NCBI GenBank assembly: GCA_944354535.1
Contig: CALVPY010000011.1
Span: 1 to 63,085, forward strand
Source: an uncultured Clostridia bacterium
GTDB lineage: Bacteria; Bacillota; Clostridia; Christensenellales; Borkfalkiaceae
Reading direction: 5' to 3'
DNA length: 63,085 nucleotides
A program made the position numbers and the translations under genes. Shown here piece after piece: positions 1 to 8,620 of this stretch; position 1 is the first letter of the stretch, and each line of letters begins with the position of its first letter. Under the pieces are notes generated by a model that did no database searches, was not told the DNA's origin, and saw only the letters and a list, made by a program, of their open reading frames with translations.

Positions 1-240
1 CTCACCTCGCTTGCCGAGCAGTTCGGCTACAACCGGATGTCCGTGAGCCACCTCATCAGCAAGTATATCCGCATCGACTTAAGGAACTTCGTCAACGACA
101 TCCGCGTGCAGAAGGTCATCGCCCTGCAGGCGCTGCCGGAGAACAAGAACGTCTCCACGCTGGAACTCGCCTCCCGCTGCGGATTTAAGAGCGTCTCCAG
201 CTTCTACCGCGCCTACAAACGCTCGCTGGAAAACACATAA
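1..240 (+). CDS. AraC-family transcriptional regulator, C-terminal fragment (truncated by window edge)
   Basis: The reading frame is open from the first base and ends with TAA at 238-240, so only about 79 C-terminal residues are seen and the start lies outside the window. The visible part has two helix-turn-helix-like segments. The second contains the pattern LELASRCGFKSVSSFYRAYK, which matches the conserved end of AraC/XylS DNA-binding domains. Its position next to a glycan-degradation locus on the opposite strand suggests that it could regulate that locus, but this is inference. Family assignment is fairly secure; ligand and targets are unknown. Confidence 0.75.
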   Translation, partial: LTSLAEQFGYNRMSVSHLISKYIRIDLRNFVNDIRVQKVIALQALPENKNVSTLELASRCGFKSVSSFYRAYKRSLENT

Positions 241-270
241 AGTTCGGCTTTTTTTGAAACTATACGCAAA

Positions 271-310
271 AAGAAAAGGGGCGCGCTCTGCAAAATTGCA
301 GAGCGCGCCC
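271..310 (-). terminator. Rho-independent terminator of the glycan locus
   Basis: A perfect 14-bp stem (279-292 with 297-310, loop AAAT) is followed on the minus strand by a T-rich run at 271-278. It lies 10 bp past the stop of the SGNH lipoprotein gene and marks the end of the minus-strand transcription unit. The structure is symmetrical enough to slow transcripts coming from the AraC gene on the plus strand too, but the T-run supports the minus direction. Confidence 0.85.
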
Positions 311-320
311 TGCCGCTTTT

Positions 321-2168
321 TCAGTGCCAGCCGGCATCGCGGAGTGCGGGAAGATAGATGTCGCGGTAAGTCTCGGGCAGCGGATGAACGTGGTCGTCGC
401 GGAGTTTATCGGTCGTCACCTGCTCTTCGACGTCGAGGAAGGTGATCCAATCTTTATAGCGGCACCACTCCTCCATCCTGTCGTTGACGGCGCTCACGTT
501 GCCCGCGAATGCCGTATCGAGGCGCTGGGCGATGGAGAAATAGTAAATGTGCGTATCGGGCATCCTGTCGTGCATGAGCGTGAACAGCCGCTGCAGATCG
601 CTCGCGGTATCCGCCGTCGAGCGCTTGTCGTCGTAGAAATTATTCGTTCCCAAATTGACGACAAGCGCCTTAGGCTGCATGGAGGCCGAAAGGATGGTGT
701 TCTCCGCAAGGATATACTGCTCCCAATCGAAGGTCGTCGTGGAGCTGATGCCCATGCAGAGCGCGTCCTCTCCCGCAAAGAGAGCGGAGAAATTGGTGAA
801 GAAGTATCTCTCGTCGAAGAAGGAATCGCCGAGAAAGACGGTCGTCTCGCCGTTATGCCCTTCGGAGGAGTACTTTTGCGCCAGCTCCTCATCGTACGCC
901 GCGTGCGGCGGGTTTTGCCACCAGGCACCGCTCTTGTCGACGGTGGAGCAAGTGACGAAGAAGCGCGCCTCCAGCTCCCCGCAGGTGACTTTGACCTGAT
1001 GCCTGCCCGCGGCAAGCGCCGTGACGGTGTGCGCCGCCCCGTCGATGGAAAGCTTGCTCTCGTCGTAGCTGTAAACGACCTCCCCCTGCGCGTCTTCGGG
1101 CAGCACAAGCGTAAACTCGGCAGCAGGATAATCGACCCAGGCGTTTGTATCCTGCACAATGATCTGTTCCGCGGGGGAAGTCACATCGTCGAACACACCG
1201 CTCTCCGCGTCCGTCAGCCCGATGGCGATGGCGCCGTCCCGGGCAACGGCGGGGCAGTCCGCCGAAAGGCAGAACCCGTCGTGTACGCCGAGCGTCACCT
1301 TAAGGAGCGGCGTAGTGTCGAGCAGGGTATATTCCCCGACGAGATGCCGCTCGCCCGCCTTGTCCTCGCCATAGACAGCGACATCCTCCCCGTCGCGCAG
1401 GACGACGAGATAGACGCCGTTGTCTTCGCGGAAGGCGTCATCGAGTGAAGCGGCGACATCCGCAAGATAGGTCTTTGGCGAATCGTTGGTGCCGACCCAT
1501 GCCCCGTCCGTATCGCAGCCGAGCATGACGCGCGGGTAAAATTTCGACTCGTCGGTGCGCTGCGTATCGAGATTGAGGTTGAGACGGTAGGGCTCGGGGG
1601 AATACTTCGCCTCGTCCGCGACGCACCCGTCCGTTTCCCAACCTAAAAAGATGCGGAGCCCGAAGGTGAGCTGTGCAACGGAGAGCGTCGTCTGCACCCC
1701 GTCCACATACGCCTTGACGGCGCTCGTCCCGTTGGAGACCGCCACGCGCGCATCGCTCAGGGCGTATGTCTTGATTTCATACACTTCCTCCGAAGTGAGC
1801 GGGAGCGTGCACGCCTCGTTCGCAAACATACTGCCGCAAACCGTGCAGACATAGTGTGCGATGGAGGACGTTTCAAACGTCCCGTCCCCCTTGACGGCGG
1901 CGACAAACTGCGGCGTGTGGTGCGCGGGAAGAGTGACCTCCTCCGCCGCGACCTCATCCTCTCCCTCGGCGTCCGCAAAGAGCTTTTTGCACTCCGTGCA
2001 TTCCCAATAGGCAAGATTGCCGTCCTCAAAGCAAGTCGCCTCCTTCGCCTTCATTTGGCGGAGCGTGTGCTCATGCACATCGCCCGCGCAGGAAGCCGCC
2101 GAAAGGACGGATGCCGCAGCCAATGCCGCGACGAGAAGTACGGAAAAGATCTTCTTTGTCCTTTTCAT
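321..2168 (-). CDS. Lipoprotein with C-terminal SGNH/GDSL hydrolase domain
   Basis: 615 residues. A signal peptide ends in a lipobox with Cys27, so the protein should be anchored outside the membrane. Residues about 30-130 hold two CxxC-type segments (WECTECKKLF, YVCTVCGSMF), resembling small metal-ribbon modules of Clostridial surface proteins. The middle is beta-rich and may be a carbohydrate-binding module. The C-terminal ~200 residues form an SGNH hydrolase: GDS with Ser449, the block III motif GTNN, and a final DHVHP with the catalytic Asp/His pair. Such enzymes remove acetyl or other ester groups from polysaccharides. It is the last gene of the glycan locus, 2 bp after the GH2 gene, with SD AAGGAG. 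De-esterification of the same glycan is a likely role; the substrate is unproven. Confidence 0.82.
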   Translation of the reverse strand: MKRTKKIFSVLLVAALAAASVLSAASCAGDVHEHTLRQMKAKEATCFEDGNLAYWECTECKKLFADAEGEDEVAAEEVTLPAHHTPQFVAAVKGDGTFETSSIAHYVCTVCGSMFANEACTLPLTSEEVYEIKTYALSDARVAVSNGTSAVKAYVDGVQTTLSVAQLTFGLRIFLGWETDGCVADEAKYSPEPYRLNLNLDTQRTDESKFYPRVMLGCDTDGAWVGTNDSPKTYLADVAASLDDAFREDNGVYLVVLRDGEDVAVYGEDKAGERHLVGEYTLLDTTPLLKVTLGVHDGFCLSADCPAVARDGAIAIGLTDAESGVFDDVTSPAEQIIVQDTNAWVDYPAAEFTLVLPEDAQGEVVYSYDESKLSIDGAAHTVTALAAGRHQVKVTCGELEARFFVTCSTVDKSGAWWQNPPHAAYDEELAQKYSSEGHNGETTVFLGDSFFDERYFFTNFSALFAGEDALCMGISSTTTFDWEQYILAENTILSASMQPKALVVNLGTNNFYDDKRSTADTASDLQRLFTLMHDRMPDTHIYYFSIAQRLDTAFAGNVSAVNDRMEEWCRYKDWITFLDVEEQVTTDKLRDDHVHPLPETYRDIYLPALRDAGWH

Positions 2169-2170
2169 CC

Positions 2171-5020
2171 TTATTCACTCTCCTTATCAAAAGAAATCTC
2201 AAACGAAAACACGATGTCGCGTTCCGTGATGCGGTACCGCTTGTCAAGTTCGGGGCCGCAGGAATGCGAACCGAGCCCGCTCATGCGGTGATCGAGATAG
2301 AGGTTGACGTCATCGCTTTCTCGCATTTCAAAGGAATGCGGGCGGAAGTCCTCCGCCATATACGGGCTCACGCAGAAGCTGAGATCGTTTTCGCTGCGGA
2401 AGGCAACGCTGCGCCCTTCGCCCGAAAGCGAAACATAGCGGCTGCCGCAGTGCGACCCGTTCTCCTGCGGGCGCACATAGGGAACGTACATCTTATGGAC
2501 AGTGCTCTTATACCGCCCAACGGGGCAGGAAAGCACCCTGTCCTCATACGCCTCCCCCGCGCCCCGCCCGAACCAGGCGACGTTCTGAAGTTCCTTGCCG
2601 AGCGGGAACAGGAGCCCGAGGCGGGGAACATCCTCCACCCACGCCCGCTTGCGAACGTGCATCTGCACATCGATTTTTTCGCGGAAGAAGCAATAGGTGA
2701 GCTCCATATCTGCGATCGGTTCTACCATATCCGCAACGATCGCGCCCAAATAGGTGACCTCGTTCCCGTTCACCGTCCGCTCTTTCGGGAAAAATTTCGC
2801 CTGTTGCAGGCGGTACCTGATCCAGCGCTCTTTGGCGTAAATATCATTGTCGGTGGGGACGCGCCAGAGGCTGACGCGCACGGGCGCACGCAGGAGTTCC
2901 CCCTCCTTATGCAGTGAACACAGCATCCCCCTTTCGTCGAGCACGGCACGGTACTCTCCTTCCGCCGAAACTCCCCTCCTCGTCTGCGTGAGGACGGCGG
3001 GCTCTCCTCCCGCCGCGAGCGGCGTTTTATCGGAGAGGACGAGCTGCGAAGAAGAGACGTATTCTCCTGCCTTCGTGAATACAAAGTCGAGCGTCGTATA
3101 TCCCTTCGCTTCGGGGAGGGAAAGCGCAAGCATTTTGCAGCTGCGGGGCAAAATGCCCGAAATATCCACGGGGAACGTGCGCACTTCCCGCCCGTTTTCC
3201 CGCAGCGTGCAGACGCAGGAAAGATCGTCGAGCGAGCAGAAATCGCGGCGGTTGACGACCTTGATGCCGTCCTCCGTGCGGACGACGGCGGCGGGCGCAT
3301 ACACCTCGGCGACCTCCGACAGAGAGGAATGCACGGTGCGGTCGATGCCGACCAGTCCGTCCGTACAGAAGTTCCCGTCGCGGCGGAAGTTGTCGTCCTC
3401 CTCTTCGAAGTCGCCCGCATAGAGCTTTTTCCCGTCCTTCACAACGTTATGATCGCACCACTCCCATACGAATGCGCCGCAAAGTTCCTTTCGAGCATAG
3501 ATGAGTTCCCAATAGGCGGAGACATCCCCGCAGGAGTTGCCCATCGCGTGCGTATATTCGCACAGCACGAAGGGCTTGTTCACTCCGCGGTCGAGGAGCT
3601 TTCGGATGTCCTTGCAGGAAGCGTACATCCTGCTGCACACGTCGAGGCAGTGCTCCTCCCGCCAATCGTCGATGACGGGATCGTAGGCCCCCTCATAGTG
3701 TACGGGGCGGCCGTCCAGCGCGTGGATCGCGTTCGCCGACGCCTCTGTGTTACACCCCCAACCCGATTCGTTGCCCACCGACCACATGACGACGGACGCC
3801 CTGTTCTTGTCGCGCGCGACCATGCGCTCGGCGCGGTGAACGTAGAGCTCCTTCCAGGCTTCATCCGCGGAAAGATCGGAAAAGCGCACGAGTTCGGAGG
3901 CATCGTTGTGCTGCAATACAGTGCCGTGCGTCTCGAGATCGGCTTCCTCCAAAAGATAGATCCCGTAAAGGTCGCACAGAACGGGCAGGAGCGGGTGCGG
4001 CGGATAGTGCGCCGTGCGAACGGCGTTGATATGGTAGCGCCTGAACATTTTCAAATCGCGCTCCAGATCGCCGATGCTCTCCACATAGCCGTTGACCGTC
4101 ATGGAATGGCGGTTGACGCCCTTGAACTTGACGGGGACGCAATTGATCTTGAACACCGCGCCGTCCGCCGTGACCGTGCGGATGCCGACGTATTCGCAAA
4201 AATGCTCCCTTCCGCACACGATGCGGAGCGTGTACACCTCGGGCGTTTCTGCCGTCCAGAGGCGCGCGTCGGGGATGAGGAACTCCGCCTCCTTCCCCTC
4301 CTTGCAGGCGAGCTCCCGTTCGCCGTCCGAAAGGGAGATGCGGCAGGGCTTATCGCAGGAGAAGCGGATGACGCCCGCGCTCCCGCGCACGTCGCTTTCG
4401 ATCTTGTAGTCGTGAAGATGCCCCTTTTCGCGGCGCAATAGGTAGACGTCGCGGAAGAGCCCGCTCATGCGGAGCTTATCCTGCCCTTCGAGATAGGACC
4501 CCGTACACCACTTCATGACGACGACGCGGACGGTGTTCTCCCCCGCCTTCAGAAGGGCAGTGACGTCGAACTCCGCAGAGCAATGGGACACAGTGGAATA
4601 GCCCGCAAACGCGCCGTTGACAAAGAGATAGAGGCAGCTGTCCGCGCCCTCGAAGTTGAGATAGTATTCGTCCTGCGTTTCAACGATCTGCACCTTCGTT
4701 TCATAGATGCCGCAGGGGATGGGTTTATCGATATGAGGCGGGTCGTACGGGAAGGGATAGGCGATATTGGAATACATATCCCTGTCGAACCCGTCGCGCT
4801 GCCAGCAGTGCGGGACATGAACGCGGGCGGGAAGCGCCGCCGTGAGCACGTCCTCGGGCAATTCTTCAAAAAACCCGAAGTTCCAGTCCTTGAGCTCCGT
4901 CACAAACGCAGAAGTCCCCTTCTCGAAGGAAAACTTTTCGTCGGGAAAGGGAATATAATAGCTGCGCGGCTTGCAGGCGTTCACCTGCGTTATAAGCTGC
5001 AAATGATAAGTAAGCTGCAT
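2171..5020 (-). CDS. Glycoside hydrolase family 2, beta-galactosidase (LacZ-type)
   Basis: 949 residues from the ATG at 5020, which has SD AGGAG six bases upstream. A longer frame starting at 5116 overlaps the preceding gene and is rejected. No signal peptide is present, so the enzyme is cytoplasmic. Domains follow the LacZ order: sugar-binding jelly roll, immunoglobulin-like domain, TIM barrel and C-terminal beta-sandwich. The acid/base Glu418 lies in WSVGNESGW and the nucleophile Glu488 in LCEYTHAMGNS, both diagnostic for GH2. RTAHYPP upstream is also typical. The length is close to E. coli LacZ (1023). It probably hydrolyses terminal beta-galactosides taken in by the ABC importer; other GH2 specificities cannot be excluded from sequence alone. 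Confidence 0.9.
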   Translation of the reverse strand: MQLTYHLQLITQVNACKPRSYYIPFPDEKFSFEKGTSAFVTELKDWNFGFFEELPEDVLTAALPARVHVPHCWQRDGFDRDMYSNIAYPFPYDPPHIDKPIPCGIYETKVQIVETQDEYYLNFEGADSCLYLFVNGAFAGYSTVSHCSAEFDVTALLKAGENTVRVVVMKWCTGSYLEGQDKLRMSGLFRDVYLLRREKGHLHDYKIESDVRGSAGVIRFSCDKPCRISLSDGERELACKEGKEAEFLIPDARLWTAETPEVYTLRIVCGREHFCEYVGIRTVTADGAVFKINCVPVKFKGVNRHSMTVNGYVESIGDLERDLKMFRRYHINAVRTAHYPPHPLLPVLCDLYGIYLLEEADLETHGTVLQHNDASELVRFSDLSADEAWKELYVHRAERMVARDKNRASVVMWSVGNESGWGCNTEASANAIHALDGRPVHYEGAYDPVIDDWREEHCLDVCSRMYASCKDIRKLLDRGVNKPFVLCEYTHAMGNSCGDVSAYWELIYARKELCGAFVWEWCDHNVVKDGKKLYAGDFEEEDDNFRRDGNFCTDGLVGIDRTVHSSLSEVAEVYAPAAVVRTEDGIKVVNRRDFCSLDDLSCVCTLRENGREVRTFPVDISGILPRSCKMLALSLPEAKGYTTLDFVFTKAGEYVSSSQLVLSDKTPLAAGGEPAVLTQTRRGVSAEGEYRAVLDERGMLCSLHKEGELLRAPVRVSLWRVPTDNDIYAKERWIRYRLQQAKFFPKERTVNGNEVTYLGAIVADMVEPIADMELTYCFFREKIDVQMHVRKRAWVEDVPRLGLLFPLGKELQNVAWFGRGAGEAYEDRVLSCPVGRYKSTVHKMYVPYVRPQENGSHCGSRYVSLSGEGRSVAFRSENDLSFCVSPYMAEDFRPHSFEMRESDDVNLYLDHRMSGLGSHSCGPELDKRYRITERDIVFSFEISFDKESE

Positions 5021-5030
5021 TTTTATCTCC

Positions 5031-6509
5031 TCATTGCGCGGCGAGCTGCACCGCGCCGTCTTTGGAAAGCGTACCCTCGAACACGGTATGCCCGTTTTTT
5101 GTAAGGCGCACTTCACCCTCTTTCATGCCGATGAGGGAAAGAACGCGCCCTGCTTCGTCCGTTTCAACGCGCACGCCCGTTTGCACGCGGAAGAGTTCCT
5201 CTCCGTTCAGGAAGCCCGCCATCTGCCCCTTCTCCGCTGTAAGTAGATAGCGTCTCTCGCCGATACGCTGCTCGAAGGAATACTCCCCTTCGCTCCCCGT
5301 CCACACCATGCTTTCCCGCCGCTTGAATACGCCGTAGAAATGCGAAGTGAAGGCGAGCACATTGAGGACGGCGGGGCCGTAGCCGTCGTGCGATGCCATC
5401 GTGGGCTTTGCAAGGAAGGGATCGAACTGCTGCACGAATAGCTTATACTCCTTCATGACGCGCAGATACTTCTTCGCAAAGTCCTCTGCGAGCGAAAGAT
5501 ACCCGTACTTTTCCAGCGCGAACAGGGCGCGCTGATAGGTGAGGCTCTGCGGCTGCCCGCTCCAATTATTTTCGCCCAGATCGCGGAAAGAGGGATCGTT
5601 GGCGGCAATGGAGGGCAGCGGGAAGGGCGTGTAAAATTCCTCGGGATCCAAAAGATGCTCCCGCACGAACCGTGCCGCCATATCGGCGGAAAACACGCCG
5701 TGGTACATACACCGAAGGTTATTGTGGATAAGCGTTTCCGTGAAGGCGCCCGTCTTGTCGCGGTCGAAGCACGCGCTCCTCTCTTCACGCCACAGATACT
5801 CTTTAAGGCGGCGCGCGACATATCCTGCGCGCTCCCGCCAAAGCGCCTCCTCCCCGTTGTCGAGGAGGCGGGAAATTTCGGCAAGCGTATTTCTCCCGTC
5901 ATAGGAATACCCCATGACGTCCATCGAGTAGAAGGGCATCCGCTCGAAATCGGGCGGCGTTTCCCCTTCCCAGCTGTCCTGCGCCCTGCCGAAACGGACG
6001 CTGTTATCCTCGCCCGTATCCCATACGCACCACGATTGCAGGCAGCCGCGCCCCGCAGGATCGCGCCATTTCCAGAGATACTCGTCGTGCGCGCGGAGGA
6101 CGGCATAGAGTTCTTGGAGATATTGCCTATCTTTCGTCCAATAGTACAAGTTGAGGGCGTGCTGCGGGAAGCAGTACCCCTGCAGCATATCGTAACGGCA
6201 GCGAAGCTTTCCCCTCTCAAAGAAGATGGCGCCCGGGAGCCTGCCGTCCGCACGGGCATTGCGCATGAAGATGAGCTGATTGCCGAGCGCGACGCGCGCA
6301 TCGTAGGCGGCGTAAATTTCGCCGCCCATGGGCTGCGTCTCGATCCACACCCCGCGGTACATATCCGAACCCTCGATCATGACCTTCGTCCCGCCGAAGT
6401 CGAAAATGTTCTCCCGCGCCCTCTTTACGGCAAGGTCATAGACCTCCTGATGCGCCTTATCCTTTGTCTGAAAGCAGACGCCCGTCTGTAAAATACATTC
6501 CTTCTTCAT
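5031..6509 (-). CDS. Six-hairpin (alpha/alpha)6 glycosidase, GH63/GGH-like
   Basis: 492 residues without a signal peptide, so cytoplasmic. Aromatic, acid-rich segments (LYYWTKDRQYLQELY, WKWRDPAGRGCLQSWCVWDTGEDNS, ENNWSGQPQSLTYQ) fit the (alpha/alpha)6-barrel enzymes of the GH63/mannosylglycerate-hydrolase-like group, with the acid WDTGED segment a likely active-site element. A small beta-rich tail follows. The start is the ATG at 6509: the -10 box TATGAT ends six bases before it and there is no Shine-Dalgarno site, so its own transcript would be leaderless. It ends 10 bp before the GH2 start and is probably cotranscribed with it. Substrate unknown; the family call is by fold-like pattern only. 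Confidence 0.62.
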   Translation of the reverse strand: MKKECILQTGVCFQTKDKAHQEVYDLAVKRARENIFDFGGTKVMIEGSDMYRGVWIETQPMGGEIYAAYDARVALGNQLIFMRNARADGRLPGAIFFERGKLRCRYDMLQGYCFPQHALNLYYWTKDRQYLQELYAVLRAHDEYLWKWRDPAGRGCLQSWCVWDTGEDNSVRFGRAQDSWEGETPPDFERMPFYSMDVMGYSYDGRNTLAEISRLLDNGEEALWRERAGYVARRLKEYLWREERSACFDRDKTGAFTETLIHNNLRCMYHGVFSADMAARFVREHLLDPEEFYTPFPLPSIAANDPSFRDLGENNWSGQPQSLTYQRALFALEKYGYLSLAEDFAKKYLRVMKEYKLFVQQFDPFLAKPTMASHDGYGPAVLNVLAFTSHFYGVFKRRESMVWTGSEGEYSFEQRIGERRYLLTAEKGQMAGFLNGEELFRVQTGVRVETDEAGRVLSLIGMKEGEVRLTKNGHTVFEGTLSKDGAVQLAAQ

Positions 6510-6515
6510 GATAAG

Positions 6516-6544
6516 ATCATATCACGTTTCTCCCCGGTTTACAA
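6516..6544 (-). promoter_or_regulatory. Promoter giving a leaderless mRNA for the six-hairpin glycosidase
   Basis: Minus-strand TTGTAA (6539-6544), 17-bp spacer, TATGAT (6516-6521). Only six bases separate the -10 box from the ATG at 6509, so initiation would fall on or next to the start codon. The -35 box overlaps the stop codon of the upstream GH3 gene (TAA at 6539-6541). This suggests an internal promoter within the glycan locus. Confidence 0.6.
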
Positions 6545-8533
6545 GGGAAAAAGCGAAAACCTCCCTCCCTTTATCCATACCTTTCGGACAAGGCGGATGT
6601 CCTCGGAAGACGCGCCGACAAGGATCTCATACGCGCCGTCCGAAACGCGCCATCCGTCCTCCGCCGCAGACCAATGCGCAAAGGCGCGCCGTCCGAGGGA
6701 AAGGGAGACCTTTTCGCACCCGCCGCCCTTTACGAAGATCTTCTCAAAGGCTTTGAGCTCCCTTGCGGGGCGGTAGACGACGGGCGCACAGGCGCGCACA
6801 TACACTTGGGCGACTTCCTTCCCCGCCCGTTCGGAGGTGTTGCAAACTTCGAAAGAGAGCGAAACGCCGTTCTCGTCCGCCTCCGCCGTCAGATCGCGGT
6901 AGGCAAAGGAGGCATAGCTCAGCCCGTGCCCGAATGCAAAGAGAACGGGGACATGATGCGTCGAATAATACCGATAGCCGACGTCCGGCCCTTCCGCATA
7001 GCGCGTGACACCCGCAGAAATGCCGTCCTCCCGCGCAGCGGGGCAGTCCGCAAGCGAGCGGGGAAAGCTCTCCGAAAGCCGTCCGCACGGGTTATTCTCG
7101 CCCGAAAGCAGGCTTGCAAGCGCCTCGTCCCCGCCCGCGCCCGGGTATCCCGCAAAGAGGATGGCAGAGACTTTGTCTGCCCAGGCGCTCATATCGACCG
7201 CCGCCCCCGCGAACACCACGACGACGGTGGGCGCGACGGCCGCCGAGGCGAGGATGGCGCGTTCCTGCACGAGGGGCAGGCGGAGCGTTTCGCGGTCGGC
7301 GCTCTCGCGCTCGAACTTTTCCCCGAGCCCCACGCAGAGGACGGAGACATTGCTCTCTGCGGCGAGCTCCGCCGCCCTGTGCGCATCCTGGTGGAAGGAA
7401 TCGATGCCGTCATAGGAGAAGGCGGGCTCGAACGTGACGGCGTATCCCCGCTTTTCGAGGCAGCCGGGGACGCTGAACGCCTCCCCTTCCCGATTGACGG
7501 CGGCGGCGCCCGCGCCGCGCAGCATCCCCATATCGGAAGGCTGCGCATAACAGCCCGCAACGGCGAGCCGCGCGCCCGCAGCAAGGGGCAGCGTACCGTC
7601 GTTCTTCAACAGCACCATCCCCTCGGCGGCGATCTCCTGCGCGATCCGCCTGCGCTCTGCCTCCGAGCGGCGCGGCTTCTTCCCCTCCCGCATCTCTTTG
7701 CAGCGGGAGATGAGTTCGAGAACGCGCTCGGCGCACGCGTCGAGTTCCGCTTCCGCGATCCTCCCCTCCTCAAAGTCCTTGCATAATTTTTGGTAATTTT
7801 CCTCGCAGAAAGGCATTTCGAGATCGAGCCCCGCCTTTAAGGACGCCGTCCTGTCGCGCACGGCGCTCCAATCGGAAAAGATGGCGCCGTCAAAGCCGAA
7901 TTCTTTGCGCAGAACTACAAACCCCTTTTTATACTCCGCGCCATACGTTCCGTTGATGCGGTTATAGCTGCACATGACGGAGACGGGCTTCGCCTCGCAG
8001 GCGATCTCGAAGGGAACATAGTAAATTTCACGCAGAGTGCGCTCGTCGACGTCGCTCGACTGATGCAGCCTGTCGTATTCCAGATTGTTGCAGCAGAAGT
8101 GTTTGAGGCAGGCGCCCGCGCCGTTTTCCTGCAAACCGAGGATATACGCCTTCGCCATCTCCCCCGCAAGGAGAGGATCTTCCGAAAAATACTCGAAGTT
8201 CCGCCCGCACAGGGGAGTGCGCTTGATGTTGACGCCCGGCGCGAGCAGGATATCCACATCCCGCTCAAGGCAGTCGTCCGCGAGCGCGGCGCCCATCTTT
8301 CTTGCGCACGCTCTGTCCCAGGTGTTGGCAAGCAGCTGCACGGAAGGATAAGGGGTAGCGGGATAGGCGGTCTCCGAGCCGTCTGCGGCGCGCTGTTTCA
8401 CGACGCGCAGCCCCACGGGCCCGTCCGCCACGGTGAGCTTGGGGAGCTTCCCGCCGAAGTCCTCGGTGTGCCAGAAGTCTTTGCCGCAGATGAGCCGAAG
8501 CTTTTCCTTTGCGGTGAGCTTTTTGATGTCCAT
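6539..8533 (-). CDS. Glycoside hydrolase family 3 (beta-glucosidase/beta-xylosidase type)
   Basis: 664 residues, cytoplasmic. The N-terminal GH3 barrel shows VADGPVGLR, the substrate-binding KHFCCNNLE and the nucleophile Asp221 in GAIFSDWSAV. The second alpha/beta/alpha sandwich follows (GMVLLKNDGTLPL near residue 310), and a fibronectin-III-like C-terminal domain ends near FEKIFVKGG. This is the usual order for bacterial beta-glucosidases of about 700 residues. SD AAGGAA precedes the ATG. A terminator separates it from the large lipoprotein upstream, so it may be weakly expressed by read-through or from a promoter I did not identify. It likely releases terminal sugars from imported oligosaccharides; glucose versus xylose/arabinose specificity cannot be read out. 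Confidence 0.88.
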   Translation of the reverse strand: MDIKKLTAKEKLRLICGKDFWHTEDFGGKLPKLTVADGPVGLRVVKQRAADGSETAYPATPYPSVQLLANTWDRACARKMGAALADDCLERDVDILLAPGVNIKRTPLCGRNFEYFSEDPLLAGEMAKAYILGLQENGAGACLKHFCCNNLEYDRLHQSSDVDERTLREIYYVPFEIACEAKPVSVMCSYNRINGTYGAEYKKGFVVLRKEFGFDGAIFSDWSAVRDRTASLKAGLDLEMPFCEENYQKLCKDFEEGRIAEAELDACAERVLELISRCKEMREGKKPRRSEAERRRIAQEIAAEGMVLLKNDGTLPLAAGARLAVAGCYAQPSDMGMLRGAGAAAVNREGEAFSVPGCLEKRGYAVTFEPAFSYDGIDSFHQDAHRAAELAAESNVSVLCVGLGEKFERESADRETLRLPLVQERAILASAAVAPTVVVVFAGAAVDMSAWADKVSAILFAGYPGAGGDEALASLLSGENNPCGRLSESFPRSLADCPAAREDGISAGVTRYAEGPDVGYRYYSTHHVPVLFAFGHGLSYASFAYRDLTAEADENGVSLSFEVCNTSERAGKEVAQVYVRACAPVVYRPARELKAFEKIFVKGGGCEKVSLSLGRRAFAHWSAAEDGWRVSDGAYEILVGASSEDIRLVRKVWIKGGRFSLFPL

Positions 8534-8546
8534 AGTAGTTCCTTTT

Positions 8547-8600
8547 TGAAAAATCGGGCGTGACGAACCCCGTATGAGCGGTTATGCGCCGTCACGCCCG
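8547..8600 (-). terminator. Terminator between the large lipoprotein and GH3 genes
   Basis: An 11-bp stem (8555-8565 with 8590-8600) with a 24-nt loop is followed on the minus strand by ATTTTTC. It lies just past the stop of the 1787-residue lipoprotein gene and would reduce expression of the downstream GH3, six-hairpin and GH2 genes relative to the transport and surface genes. Confidence 0.7.
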
Positions 8601-8620
8601 ACCTGTTCCGTTATTTTGTT

